NCBI GenBank assembly: GCA_002731825.1
Contig: PCCS01000042.1
Location: 1-53,880 of the forward strand
Direction of reading: 5' to 3'
Length of the DNA: 53,880 bases
From: Myxococcales bacterium
Lineage (GTDB): Bacteria > Myxococcota_A > Bradymonadia > UBA7976 > UBA1532
Made by a program: the position numbers and the translations under genes
The notes under the pieces: generated by a model
What the model saw: the letters and a program-made list of their open reading frames with translations, nothing else
Database searches by the model: none
What the model was told of the DNA's origin: nothing
Shown: in pieces, positions 9,304 through 18,927 of the stretch
Layout of the letters: the number at the start of each line of letters is the position of its first letter
Position numbering within the stretch: position 1 is the stretch's first letter

Positions 9304-9332
9304 GTGCTATCAATTGGTCAATGGGCTGTCAA
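9304..9332 (-). promoter_or_regulatory. Probable sigma-70 promoter of the catabolic operon
   Basis: On the minus strand a perfect TTGACA (9327-9332) is followed after 17 bases by TAGCAC (9304-9309, 3 of 6 matches to TATAAT). It stands about 35 bases upstream of the thiolase start, in the only sizeable gap before the operon. The spacer holds ATTGGTCAAT and CAATTG, short inverted repeats that might bind a TetR- or MerR-type regulator; no such regulator is encoded nearby. Confidence 0.45.
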
Positions 9333-9387
9333 CGGACAACCCCGTTTTGAAACAGCCGGAGAGGCGGATTTGCATACCCCGACTCAA

Positions 9388-11259
9388 ATGAATCGCTTAA
9401 GCCTTTTCGTCGCGATGGGCTGCATTGTCCTGGCGATGGGCTGTGAACACCAGAGGAAAACGCAAATTCCGATTATCCAGGCACAATTTGCGGCATCGTC
9501 CGATCGTGGTTGCGTCACTCTGTCCAATGAGGAACTCGCGAACTCTTTTGACCGAATGGTCATTCAAGTCGATACGGGCACCGGGTTTGAGACTTTTAAA
9601 ACTCTTCAAACAGCCCCCTTACCCGATCAAGACATTCTCCTCGAGGAGGTTCCAGTAGAGACGGCCGCCATGCGTTTTATCGGGTGCTCCATGGGGCAAC
9701 CGAGATGGGTGGCACGCAGTGATGTCAATGTGTCAGAGAGCCAGAAGACGAAATTAACACTCCGCTTTGGGGAACCGGGCGCGGTCAATTGCTTCGATCT
9801 AAAAGACACCGACGACGTTGAGTTTCGAACCGACTGGGCATGGCCGTCTTTCCTAGCTGGCAGTATGACTCTGCCCGATTCAGCAGACGTTCTGCTGCTG
9901 GGGGGGGCTCAAACGTATAATTCAGACGAAAAGCGTTACGCAGGAACAGCAAGTTCTGGTTGGGATGTGATCGGAATCGACGAGCATATCTACTATGACG
10001 GCTTCAGCCGAAATCAACGGTTTCGACGACGCGATATCGGAACCGTTCGCATTGGACCATCTATCATTAAAGTCGACGATGGTGACCGAACTGGCGCTCT
10101 GCTCATCGGCGGTGCAGAGGCTGTCCGGCGCAACTTCAGCTACAAATATGGACCTTTAGAACCGGGCCTCGTGGAAAATGGGCAATTCCAAGCTCGATGC
10201 GACCCGTCCCGAGCGCCTACTTTTCTCGACTTGAGCAATGGGTTACTCGGCGCGGTCTCGAATCCCGACAATTTTGTCCCGCGGGTCCTTCCAGCCGTGG
10301 CATCGCAGGGCACGGAGACTGTCATCGTGGGCGGACTCGCTTGCCAAAATGGCGCATATGAACCCTCCGATTTGATTGAAGTCTTCGATGGAACTCGCAT
10401 CCGAACAGGACAATTGGACAGCCCAATTTTCGGTGCCACACTGACGCCATTGGGTCCGAACCGATATCTGGTTTGGGGCTACAATGCTCGTTTTCAGAAC
10501 TCAGCCCCAGGTTGGATCATCGAGACGGGTGACACGATTCGCGCTGTGCCCTTTTCCTTAGTCAATGTTCGGCGGGACGCCCAGTGTGGTCAGTATCCGC
10601 CCGAATGTGTGGGCTGGACTGAAACTGCATACCACGCCGCCAGTCGATTACCGGATCGAACTGATGGTCATAAGCAAATCCTGATCAGTGGGGGTCTGTC
10701 CGGCACCAGAATGGGCGCGGATTATCGTCTCGTCAGTAGCCCAGGCTTTTCGGGAAGCACATGTCCTGCGAACCTGTTCATTTTGGCGATTGGCCCTGAC
10801 AATCGAGGCGATGCCACCCCGATATGTATCGATGCCGACAGTCCATCCGCGGCGCGTGCTTTCCATACGAGCAACACCATTGGGCGTGGTGCATTGATTG
10901 CAGGCGGATGGGTTTTGGCAGAAGAAACCAATACATATTGCTCAACGGATAACGACTGTGCCGGTGGTCTTTGTTTGGCATTCAGGTGCACGGCCTCCAT
11001 GCCAAACCCGAGTATAATGTATGACTCAAACAGGTGGTTCGCCATCGATCAAGTGGGACGTTTGGCCGGTCATGGGCGCTTGGCTGTAGGTCGATTTGGA
11101 CACATTAGCCGCACAACCCAGTCCAACTCAGTGATCATCAGCGGTGGGAGTCAAAGTGGCTCCATGGCCAATTCCACCGAATACTACTTACCACCCCTGC
11201 CCGCGTCGATTTGCGCCGCCGGGCTGCCGTCCGTCAATACAAGCAACCCGGCCGAGTAA
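9388..11259 (+). CDS. Kelch-like beta-propeller lipoprotein
   Basis: A 623-residue exported protein. The N-terminus (MNRLSLFVAMG, then LAMGC) is a lipoprotein signal with the lipidated Cys at residue 19; the lipobox is slightly unusual (A-M-G before Cys). The body repeats a strand ending in GG: LLLGGAQ, LLIGGAE, VIVGGLA, LISGGLS, LIAGGWV and VIISGGS, as in kelch/galactose-oxidase propellers of myxobacterial lipoproteins. A Cys-rich insert (CSTDNDCAGGLCLAFRC) sits near residue 525. Start choice is uncertain: TTG at 9370 has GGAGAGG five bases upstream and adds six residues, whereas ATG at 9388 has no such site. Divergent from the catabolic operon; ends 6 bases from a convergent gene. Ligand unknown. 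Confidence 0.78.
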   Translation: MNRLSLFVAMGCIVLAMGCEHQRKTQIPIIQAQFAASSDRGCVTLSNEELANSFDRMVIQVDTGTGFETFKTLQTAPLPDQDILLEEVPVETAAMRFIGCSMGQPRWVARSDVNVSESQKTKLTLRFGEPGAVNCFDLKDTDDVEFRTDWAWPSFLAGSMTLPDSADVLLLGGAQTYNSDEKRYAGTASSGWDVIGIDEHIYYDGFSRNQRFRRRDIGTVRIGPSIIKVDDGDRTGALLIGGAEAVRRNFSYKYGPLEPGLVENGQFQARCDPSRAPTFLDLSNGLLGAVSNPDNFVPRVLPAVASQGTETVIVGGLACQNGAYEPSDLIEVFDGTRIRTGQLDSPIFGATLTPLGPNRYLVWGYNARFQNSAPGWIIETGDTIRAVPFSLVNVRRDAQCGQYPPECVGWTETAYHAASRLPDRTDGHKQILISGGLSGTRMGADYRLVSSPGFSGSTCPANLFILAIGPDNRGDATPICIDADSPSAARAFHTSNTIGRGALIAGGWVLAEETNTYCSTDNDCAGGLCLAFRCTASMPNPSIMYDSNRWFAIDQVGRLAGHGRLAVGRFGHISRTTQSNSVIISGGSQSGSMANSTEYYLPPLPASICAAGLPSVNTSNPAE

Positions 11260-11265
11260 CCGACC

Positions 11266-11604
11266 TTATTCGTCATACCTAAGTGTCACCGACAGTTCAT
11301 CTTCGGAGACCGTAAACCAATGCGACTGTGGCCGTTTCCCTTTCGGTATCATTTCGACCCGATAACGGCCCGTTGGTAAGACCACTTCATGGGTCCTCAA
11401 CCTCGGAGAAAAAACAGTTCTACGCAGACGCTCACCATGGGGATCAAAGATGTTTATGGTCAGGTCGCCAGGTGGTGCGTGGTACGTGAGTATCACGTCA
11501 TTGGATAGCTCGCTCCAGGCTTTTGTCGCCGTCGCAAACGCCAGGGCGGCAAGAGCCACAACGCTCCACTTTAGAATATGCTTGCCTGTCAGATTTCCGA
11601 TCAT
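11266..11604 (-). CDS. Small PEGA-like membrane or exported protein
   Basis: This 112-residue protein has a hydrophobic segment at about residues 12-30 (an uncleaved anchor or signal peptide) followed by an all-beta domain of about 75 residues. Phrases such as GDLTINIFDPHGE and VVLPTGRYRVEMIPKG resemble a PEGA or carboxypeptidase-regulatory-like sandwich, but the match is by eye only. Its ATG overlaps the metallophosphoesterase stop by 4 bases (ATGA), so translation is likely coupled. Last gene of a three-gene minus-strand operon. Confidence 0.65.
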   Translation of the reverse strand: MIGNLTGKHILKWSVVALAALAFATATKAWSELSNDVILTYHAPPGDLTINIFDPHGERLRRTVFSPRLRTHEVVLPTGRYRVEMIPKGKRPQSHWFTVSEDELSVTLRYDE

Positions 11605-12509
11605 CCGATTGGATCACCCGCTTCATTACACCGCAGAAAGGCGCCACTATCAGGCTGATGAATATATCGTTCAATTGATTTGAGGGTTCGCCCTTCGATG
11701 ACATACACATTGAATTCAGCTCGGTGTTTACGCCCTGAACGACTTGCGCTCGCAGCCTGAATAATTGGCGTTTCGCACCCTGGTACAGCCATTCGCTTAA
11801 ACTCATGGTTGTGGCCATGCACGACAAGGTCAGGCCCATGTTCACCCAAGGTATTAATGGTTCTGATCAGCCCTTCTGCATCATAGAGTCGCCGGGCGGA
11901 GTCAAGCCGTCTTTTCGGCTCCGGGAGAAGTGGATGATGAACCAACATGAGGCGAAATCGATCACCGAGTTGCTCATCGGTCATAACGGAGCTAAAACGA
12001 TCGAGCTGCGCATCGCCAATGCGCCCATTTGCTAAGAAAACGGGCGTCGGTATCGCACTGTTCAGACCAACGATAGCCACATCGTCTAGCAATCGGACAA
12101 CAGGATACGGCTCCGCTTCATCAACGACCACGTCTCTGGTTTGAAACAACCCAAATGTTGTCTCAAACAGCCGGGCCGCAATGGCTTCTTTGACATAATA
12201 ATCATGATTCCCAGGAACCACTGTGAGGTCACTCGAATCGAAGGCATCGTTGAGCAACTGGCTGACACGTACGAACTCCGGTTCAAGGGCCAAATTAACC
12301 AGGTCGCCCGTGCAGACACTATGGTCCGGCTGAGCGTCCACAACCGCGCTTAAGAGACGCTCGAAGATGTCGACGCGATAGTGCCGCGAGCGATTTAAAG
12401 CGAGATTAACGGCACCCGTCCAACGTTTGTTGAGAAACCGCCTCGGGCCCACTCCATTGAGCGAAAGGACATGGGTATCTGAGAAATGTGCGATGCGAAT
12501 CGTGCTCAC
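11601..12509 (-). CDS. Calcineurin-like metallophosphoesterase
   Basis: A 302-residue cytoplasmic metallophosphoesterase with the full two-metal signature: HFSDTHV (D11, H13), VCTGDLVN, VVPGNHDYYV, MLVHHPLLP and VVHGHNHEFKR. These resemble the CpdA/Icc branch (cAMP-type or other phosphodiesterases), but the substrate cannot be assigned. The start is GTG at 12509, overlapping the stop of the large CARDB lipoprotein as GTGA; its own stop overlaps the next ATG. No signal peptide, so the enzyme stays in the cytoplasm while both neighbours are exported or membrane-bound, an odd pairing for so tight an operon. Confidence 0.87.
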   Translation of the reverse strand: MSTIRIAHFSDTHVLSLNGVGPRRFLNKRWTGAVNLALNRSRHYRVDIFERLLSAVVDAQPDHSVCTGDLVNLALEPEFVRVSQLLNDAFDSSDLTVVPGNHDYYVKEAIAARLFETTFGLFQTRDVVVDEAEPYPVVRLLDDVAIVGLNSAIPTPVFLANGRIGDAQLDRFSSVMTDEQLGDRFRLMLVHHPLLPEPKRRLDSARRLYDAEGLIRTINTLGEHGPDLVVHGHNHEFKRMAVPGCETPIIQAASASRSGRKHRAEFNVYVIEGRTLKSIERYIHQPDSGAFLRCNEAGDPIG

Positions 12510-15500
12510 TGTAGACTCCAGGTCAGACTATAGTCGTTTTCCGCTTCATCAAAGCCATCGATCTGTAGATGGATGATGTCACCGGCGTCTACCATGATGC
12601 GAAGTAATTCAACACTGTCCTCTGTTCGGCTTGCAGCCAGCAGGGCACCTGTGGCTGCATCATATGCCACCAGGTCGAGGTCTCCTTGCCCCTGCAAAAA
12701 ACTAAGCCGAACATCAAGAATACCGGGACTGTCTACGGTCAATCGGTACCAATCTTCAGTGAAAGCACAAATGACGCCAACTTGGTTATTGACGTCTTCG
12801 CCACTCATCATCAGGTCCGTTGCCGTTGCGGGCCCCTCATTTGTTCGTTGATCATCGTCGACACATGATGGTTCCAATCGCACCGATGCGGACGCCTGGT
12901 TATTCGCCAAGCGTACATCGGGTACAGTTCGTTCGGGATCGATGACACCAATGACGAATGCATCGAGTGGAAACTCTGCGCCCTCAAAACCTGGCAAATT
13001 GCCAAAATCAGCAGGCAACCTAATGCGTTCGCTGAGTTCAAGTTGCTCTGCGCCTGCGATCAAAGGGATCAGGCTCTCTCTCAAGACCGTATCATCAGCG
13101 GAGGGGTCTGGGTCTGGAGACAAGACATATCTGAGCTGGATATTCCGCGCATTGTCCCCACGTCGATTCGACAAAACGCTTCGTACTCGCAAATCCGCAC
13201 CGGGCCCAACTGCAACTCTGGACAGCTCAATCCCATCGATGGCGAGGTCCACGCCACTCACGCCCGATGTCCTTAATTGATAGGGATACTCACCCTCATC
13301 AGCCGCTGTCACAGTCAGTACGTAATTCCCATTTTGCTGGGCCTGGTGTGCGATTCGACGCTCATTGCTGGCCACTTCGACACCATCTGGATTAACTAGG
13401 GTCATCGTCAAGGGCGCATCACCTGCTGTGAGCGTCCAACTCACCGTGTTGCCGGCTGGGATTGCAAATCGATATGAATCGATATCACCACCACACAGTT
13501 TTAAATCGTGCAATCCATCGGGTAAGAGCGGAATAGTGTCGGGATTATCCGGCTCGAATGGGTCATCCTGACACAGCGCTGCGTTATCTACCAAGAGGAC
13601 TAAGTCGTACTCATTGCTTTGGACGTCAGCATTTGGCTTTAGGAACACTCTCAGGAAGTACAGCCCGGCTTGCTCGCTGCGAGCAAGTTCGACTGAATCT
13701 TGGCCGAGAATGCTCGAGCTCTCGTCAATGATGGTCACCCCATCCGGGCCGTAGAGTGTCAATTCAACATCGCCCTCACCTTGATTATAGGTGCACGTTG
13801 CAGCCAAGCGCTGGCCTACATCGAGAGCCACGGCATACCAATCATCATCTCCTGAACACACCGTTAAATCTCGATGTTCACCTGCCGGTAAAGCATGGGC
13901 GAACTGAGGGGCTCCACCGGGTTCAAATGCGCTTCCATTGGGTTCACGCTCATCGGGAACACAGGCTAGGTCTTGGTCAATTCGCAACCGCCCAACCAAG
14001 AGATTATTCGTCTCGTTTAGCTCCTGGCTGGTCTCGGTGCCATCAAGTTGTACAATGAGAAAATAGTCGCCATTGTCGATGCCAACGGCTGGAATGTCTA
14101 AGGTCCCCTGAACGGCGATTTGGGTCCGCGCGGGCACTATCGCCACGGGGATTCGACCCAAAAACGTGCCACCCTGCGTACCCGGTACATCGTTCAAGTA
14201 AACGGTGGCTTCTGATGGCTCAGCACCGGTTGTGCCCACATTCACCGCGTCGAACTGAATGGCAACCGCCTGCCCTGGCTGAGCGAGCCTAGGTGCAACG
14301 CTAAGGACCGTCCCACGCAAATCAATGCCGCCTTGAGCATCTTCCAGAGCGACGGCTAGGTCATATTGAAAACGTGTGCCTTCGCTGGTCAATCGAACGT
14401 AAACTGTTCGGACGTCTGCGTCAGGCATAATGAACGCCGTCCGATTCCCCAAGACGCCTTCTCCTGTGTTGAGAACCGTTCCATCTTCGGAGAGAAGATC
14501 TAGGGTCAGCCCTCCTTCGGTCTCATTCCATTGAACGGACACGTCCAAGACGTGCTGAGGTGGCACGGTGACTTCAAACCAGTCTTGGTTGCCGCATAAT
14601 CCAAGCTCCGCAAAGGAGCCCGCTTCGATTATACTCGCCGTCTCCCGGGTATCGTTAGGCTCACGGTCATCGTCTCGACAGCCGCCTGTCGCGCCTGTCA
14701 CAGTCAACGTTTCTAGGGCGAAGCCGACATTATTGTCTTCGCTCAGCTCACCGGTGATTCGGCGCGCTGGGTCTACAATAACACCAACGTACCACTGCTC
14801 GATTTGCTGATCGATATCCACCGGTATCGTCACCATCAAATCTAAGGCTTCAGTCCCGCCACCATCCAAGGTCTCGATGCGCCCGGACATAAGTTGACTA
14901 TCTTGAACTGAATAAGACTCGTCAGCGCTCAGGAAAATCGCGTATTCAATGACGCCACTGGAATCGCGCCCGAGGTTTCGAATGCTGGCCCCGATATTGA
15001 TCGCGTTTCCTGCGGCCACCGATGTAGGAGCAAATGTGACATCGCCAACAGCCGGATCAACACTTGGGTCTCCGCCGAGAACCAATGTTCCGCTCACTGA
15101 GCGCTGATTATTAGCTAAATTGACGTCTTCCGTGCTGTTGGTTGGGTCGGCAACAACAGACAACCGATATTCGCCCTCATCTAAGCGGCGGTTAATTGGA
15201 ATCCCGACATCGATAGACTCTTCTGCGCCCGCCGCAATCCCATCGACATTGAGAGAATGAACGACGATAGGGGCACCACCAGCTGTCGGTTCAGCTAAGA
15301 ATCGGACAACAAAAAATCGTTCAACAGACTGAGTGCCTCGATTCGCTAACACCACAGTCCCTGGGAGTGTCTGCCCCCAATAGGCCCGCTCACTCGCAGA
15401 TGTAAAGCGTTTGAGTACTAGGTCAACCCCGTCCACATTACCGGGCTCAACCACCACGATGGGATCGGACCAAAGCCGTTGATTATTGGTTTCATTCTGT

Positions 15501-16585
15501 TCATCGATCATATTGCCCGTATCTGCTTCAGCCAATATGAACCATGACCCGGCCGTAATTGGGTCTGAAATGTCAATCAACAGGCGCACCTGAGCTCGAT
15601 CGCCGCTACCCAGAGCGATACTTTGACTCACGCCGACGTTAGCATCGTTGGGATCAAGTGTTTCGTCCGAACTCACATAAACCGTAAAATTCGCCGCACC
15701 AACGGGTCGGTTACCGACATTACCTAGGCAGACGTCCACTTCGATCTGGTCATCCAATTGAGCCGTGGGTTCAACATCCGTCGGTAGGCTGTCAAATGCC
15801 GGTATCGATATCCCGCAAATAACAAGATCTGGCCCCGTTTCTGATGGATTTCTAATCTGTAGCTTACCCGTCGACCAGAAAATATTATTGCTGCGGTCCA
15901 AATCGCCAACGAGGCCATCATAATCAGCGACAACAGCCACAAACCAATCCCCACTCTCAATATCATCGGGCAAGGTCACGGGAACTTGCTGAGCCATTAC
16001 ACTTGGGCCTACGTCATCTGTTTGAGTTCGACGTCCAATGACGACGTCGCTTTCATCAAAGTTCCGGTCAGCCGACACAACCACGGCCTGGATCCACTCT
16101 CCAACAACCGGTGCAGCTAAATTTCTCACGGACCAGTTTACAACGACTTCATCACCCGCTTTGGCTCTGAGTGGCGTAACAACGACATCCGCGACGCTTA
16201 GATCAGCAGATGGACCGACAACGATATCAAGGCTGTCTTGACCGGAACCGCCACGTCCATCGGACACGGTCAACCGAACAGTAAACGTCCCCTCTTGCTC
16301 AAAAGTATGCCGAAGGCTCTCACCCGTCCCTGAGGTGCCATCACCAAATGCCCACTCATATCGAAAATCTGCAGCTTCGATGGGAGGAACCTGCGCCTGA
16401 AATTGGACAACGAGTGGTGTATTTCCTGCAATCACAGATGCGTCGATTGCGATGGTCAGTTCAGGCGCCGAATCATTAGAGGAGCAAGCGGCTAAAACCA
16501 GGCCACTCAAAAGCGCGGCCAACATTAACCGTCTTGCCCGACGGCTGACCGAGAGAATTATGTTAATCGAATGTAGACGTTTCAC
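12506..16585 (-). CDS. Giant lipoprotein: PKD + six CARDB + four PPC domains
   Basis: A 1359-residue surface or periplasmic lipoprotein; lipobox LVLAAC with the Cys at about residue 34, followed by SSNDS. Domain order by eye: one PKD domain (about 45-125, YEWAFGDGTSGTG), four CARDB adhesion-type sandwiches, a PPC domain (CRDDDREPND..), a fifth CARDB, two PPC domains, a sixth CARDB and a final PPC. Each CARDB ends in a strand with NN (SNNIFW, TNNQRLW, ANNQRS, DNNVGF, TNNLLV, ANNQAS); PPC domains begin with Cys and EPN/EPDN and carry DWY/DWF. It has no enzyme domain, so it is a pure adhesion or scaffold molecule. GTG at 16585 has GGAA upstream; TTG at 16597 is the alternative. Confidence 0.85.
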   Translation of the reverse strand: MKRLHSINIILSVSRRARRLMLAALLSGLVLAACSSNDSAPELTIAIDASVIAGNTPLVVQFQAQVPPIEAADFRYEWAFGDGTSGTGESLRHTFEQEGTFTVRLTVSDGRGGSGQDSLDIVVGPSADLSVADVVVTPLRAKAGDEVVVNWSVRNLAAPVVGEWIQAVVVSADRNFDESDVVIGRRTQTDDVGPSVMAQQVPVTLPDDIESGDWFVAVVADYDGLVGDLDRSNNIFWSTGKLQIRNPSETGPDLVICGISIPAFDSLPTDVEPTAQLDDQIEVDVCLGNVGNRPVGAANFTVYVSSDETLDPNDANVGVSQSIALGSGDRAQVRLLIDISDPITAGSWFILAEADTGNMIDEQNETNNQRLWSDPIVVVEPGNVDGVDLVLKRFTSASERAYWGQTLPGTVVLANRGTQSVERFFVVRFLAEPTAGGAPIVVHSLNVDGIAAGAEESIDVGIPINRRLDEGEYRLSVVADPTNSTEDVNLANNQRSVSGTLVLGGDPSVDPAVGDVTFAPTSVAAGNAINIGASIRNLGRDSSGVIEYAIFLSADESYSVQDSQLMSGRIETLDGGGTEALDLMVTIPVDIDQQIEQWYVGVIVDPARRITGELSEDNNVGFALETLTVTGATGGCRDDDREPNDTRETASIIEAGSFAELGLCGNQDWFEVTVPPQHVLDVSVQWNETEGGLTLDLLSEDGTVLNTGEGVLGNRTAFIMPDADVRTVYVRLTSEGTRFQYDLAVALEDAQGGIDLRGTVLSVAPRLAQPGQAVAIQFDAVNVGTTGAEPSEATVYLNDVPGTQGGTFLGRIPVAIVPARTQIAVQGTLDIPAVGIDNGDYFLIVQLDGTETSQELNETNNLLVGRLRIDQDLACVPDEREPNGSAFEPGGAPQFAHALPAGEHRDLTVCSGDDDWYAVALDVGQRLAATCTYNQGEGDVELTLYGPDGVTIIDESSSILGQDSVELARSEQAGLYFLRVFLKPNADVQSNEYDLVLLVDNAALCQDDPFEPDNPDTIPLLPDGLHDLKLCGGDIDSYRFAIPAGNTVSWTLTAGDAPLTMTLVNPDGVEVASNERRIAHQAQQNGNYVLTVTAADEGEYPYQLRTSGVSGVDLAIDGIELSRVAVGPGADLRVRSVLSNRRGDNARNIQLRYVLSPDPDPSADDTVLRESLIPLIAGAEQLELSERIRLPADFGNLPGFEGAEFPLDAFVIGVIDPERTVPDVRLANNQASASVRLEPSCVDDDQRTNEGPATATDLMMSGEDVNNQVGVICAFTEDWYRLTVDSPGILDVRLSFLQGQGDLDLVAYDAATGALLAASRTEDSVELLRIMVDAGDIIHLQIDGFDEAENDYSLTWSLQ

Positions 16586-16852
16586 TTGGTTTTCCAATTA
16601 TTTATGCCAAACTTTTCTCGAATGAGACTGAGATTTGCAGTCAACAACATCGCGTTTCATCATCACTCAGTCGCCACCCAGATGCGTGCCCATTTAAGAA
16701 GATGAACCCGCCCTGATGCAACGTATCTGGATAAGGGGCTTATAAGCAAGAAGCGGATGCGATAAGTTTTGGCTTGATTGCAGCTGCGAAACGCTTGACC
16801 GACGGCTCAGTCGAGAGCTAACCTCAAGACGACCCCAATACGGAGGACTAAG

Positions 16853-18154
16853 TTGAGTACCGGAGATAACAAGCCAGGACTACGCGATATTCGAAGCCTG
16901 CGTGAACGGCTCGGCATGCTTAACAAGGGTGCTGGTGGTGGCGAGCCCGCTGCCCCAAGCGCAGATGAAGCAGCGCCTGAAAGTCAAGAATCAGAGCAAA
17001 ACACAACGGACGACGCCCGCGTGTCAGACGCTGGGCCAAGTGAACCGGCAGCACCGGCTGCCCCGTCAAGACCGGCTGCGCCATCAAGTCCAGCTGCACC
17101 GTCAAGTCCAGCTGCACCGTCAGGAATCGGCTCCTTAGACGTTTTTTCTAAATCCGGTCCGTCTGATGACGATGTAGGTCAGATACAACAGCGATCGGAG
17201 GCACCCGCTTCGGGCATGGCCGCCTTTGCCAATCCGCTGCAAATGGGTAGCTATGCCGAGCCGACTGCGCCCATCACCTTAAGTGCGGAAGACCAGGCAG
17301 AGCTGCAGGCTTATGAAAAACGCTCCACCGGTGTCTCAGGTAAACTCCTCTGGTTTGTGATGCTCGTGGTCGGCGGCGGCGCCCTTGCGCTCGGCTATCT
17401 GACCAGCAGCATCAACAAAGAACGCGCCTTCGTGAATGCCAATATCGACGCGACTGTGCGCGCGAAAGAAAACATCGATAAAGCATTCAAAGTGGTTGAT
17501 GAGGTCCAGACACTGGTCAAAGACCTCAAAGCGACTGAAATCGACTTCAAAGGAGCGGAGAGATTGCCGGCAAAGCTGGCTCGCCTCGATGGCGGGACCT
17601 ATCTGTTTTCATCCTTCCCTTTATCAAAAGAACTCACACCGTTAATTGCCAAGTTTGTAGCCGATTCAAATCAGCTCATCGATGAGGCATCACAACATAG
17701 GAAACTGACCTTATTTCGTGATAAAAAAGCCCTTTCAGCCATTGTCGACGGTTTAGGCCCATTGAATGGCAAACCGCTTGTCTTTAGGGCTATGCCGCCC
17801 CAACCAAATCGTGGACCACAGGTCGAATTGGTTGGCATCATGGATCAAAAACCCATTATGAAAAAGCGTCCCATCGCTGGTGGTGGGAAAAAGAAAAAGC
17901 CACAATTCGAAGAGGTTCGCTTTTTCAAGATCGTCGACAAATCAGGAGAAATCCACGAAGTGCAGGGCGATACACTCCTGACCATTGACAAGAGCCACCT
18001 CTTTGTTGATGGACAAGCAAATGTACTGACTCTGTATCAACAGCGCGTCCGACGCCTGCAAAATTTTGCGAGCGAAATAGACAAGTATGAAGAGCACTTC
18101 AAAAAGATTCTGAGTGAGCAAGCAAAACGAGAAAAAATCTCTACGTTCTTTTGA
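16853..18154 (+). CDS. Single-pass membrane protein with Pro/Ala-rich cytoplasmic region
   Basis: This 433-residue protein starts at TTG 16853 with GGAGG six bases upstream. Residues 1-160 are hydrophilic and disordered, including a Pro-Ala-Ser tract (about 65-92) made by an 18-bp tandem repeat. One membrane helix follows at about 164-183 (LLWFVMLVVGGGALALGYL), and then a 250-residue mixed helical domain ending in a basic coiled-coil tail. With no cleavable signal the C-terminal part should be outside the cytoplasm. I do not recognise the family. It is followed by the histidine kinase gene, 59 bases downstream on the same strand, so a shared transcript is possible. Confidence 0.7.
   Translation: MSTGDNKPGLRDIRSLRERLGMLNKGAGGGEPAAPSADEAAPESQESEQNTTDDARVSDAGPSEPAAPAAPSRPAAPSSPAAPSSPAAPSGIGSLDVFSKSGPSDDDVGQIQQRSEAPASGMAAFANPLQMGSYAEPTAPITLSAEDQAELQAYEKRSTGVSGKLLWFVMLVVGGGALALGYLTSSINKERAFVNANIDATVRAKENIDKAFKVVDEVQTLVKDLKATEIDFKGAERLPAKLARLDGGTYLFSSFPLSKELTPLIAKFVADSNQLIDEASQHRKLTLFRDKKALSAIVDGLGPLNGKPLVFRAMPPQPNRGPQVELVGIMDQKPIMKKRPIAGGGKKKKPQFEEVRFFKIVDKSGEIHEVQGDTLLTIDKSHLFVDGQANVLTLYQQRVRRLQNFASEIDKYEEHFKKILSEQAKREKISTFF
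17063..17116 (+). repeat. Three tandem 18-bp repeats encoding Pro-Ala-rich hexapeptides
   Basis: Units at 17063-17080, 17081-17098 and 17099-17116 share the pattern CC(G/A)TCAAG(A/T)CC(A/G)GCTGC(A/G) and encode PSRPAA / PSSPAA. The second and third units are nearly identical, indicating recent slippage duplication. Unit number could vary between strains without shifting frame. Confidence 0.85.
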
Positions 18155-18213
18155 ATCGCCGTCAACTGAGGCGCGAGATACTTTTCAGCTTAAGCTAGGT
18201 CGAGACAGACTCC

Positions 18214-18927
18214 ATGGCATTTGACCATCGTAATCAACGGTTTACACCAGCCGAACTCAATCATCTCGGTCTGGTCGGACTCGGTTTAATACATGAACTG
18301 GGAAACCCGCTTTCAGCGATGCATCTCTCTCTAGACCTTCTGATCGAGCAACTCGAAAGTGGTGATGAACTCGATGGAGAAACCCTCTTAAGTCGACTGA
18401 ACAAAGAACGCATCCGGCTCCACCAAACCACCCAGCTCCTTCACCGGTTCCGCCGTTTGCTCGCACATAAGCCCCCCGTTTTAGCGCCCATTAAGCTCAA
18501 CGACGTCGTCGCGGGCCTACTGGACGAACTCCGTGTCACGCTTAGGCAGTTCGGTGTAATCGAGATTCACAATAAAATACCTGGCCCGATTCACTTTAAG
18601 ACCGATGGAGTGTGGCTCAAGCAAATTCTGAGCTGTCTGCTAATCAATAGCGCTCAAGCCACGCGCACTGACGGCGAAGGCAGCTGGGTTAAGATCGACT
18701 GCTCCCAGGAAAGAGGCTGGGTTCACATCCGAGTCAGTGACAATGGTGGTGGACTGGAACAGCCTATGCAGCTTGGACAAACGACCAAGGCCGATGGCCT
18801 AGGCATCGGCCTCGCGCTCGTGGATAGACTGGTCACGGAACTGAGTGGGACATTGGTCCTGGAAAACAGCGACAGCGGTTTAGTCGCGTGGGTCAGATTG
18901 CCAGTCGACCCCGGAGACGATGCCTAG
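18214..18927 (+). CDS. Soluble sensor histidine kinase (minimal)
   Basis: A 237-residue kinase consisting only of a dimerisation/phosphoacceptor part and an ATPase domain. The H-box is LGLIHELGNPLSAMHLSLDLL with phosphoacceptor His27. The N-box region is LKQILSCLLINSAQATR, the G1 box VSDNGGGL, and the G2 box GLGIGLALVDRLVTELSGT. The HELGNPLSA wording is NtrB/ZraS-like. There is no sensory domain or membrane segment, so input must come from a partner, possibly the membrane protein encoded just upstream. No response regulator is adjacent. Its stop overlaps the convergent infC stop by 4 bases. Confidence 0.88.
   Translation: MAFDHRNQRFTPAELNHLGLVGLGLIHELGNPLSAMHLSLDLLIEQLESGDELDGETLLSRLNKERIRLHQTTQLLHRFRRLLAHKPPVLAPIKLNDVVAGLLDELRVTLRQFGVIEIHNKIPGPIHFKTDGVWLKQILSCLLINSAQATRTDGEGSWVKIDCSQERGWVHIRVSDNGGGLEQPMQLGQTTKADGLGIGLALVDRLVTELSGTLVLENSDSGLVAWVRLPVDPGDDA

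Noticed and set aside
9097..9387. A start of the kelch-like lipoprotein at ATG 9097
   Set aside because: That extension would overlap the thiolase gene antisense and bury the lipoprotein signal 97 residues inside the protein.
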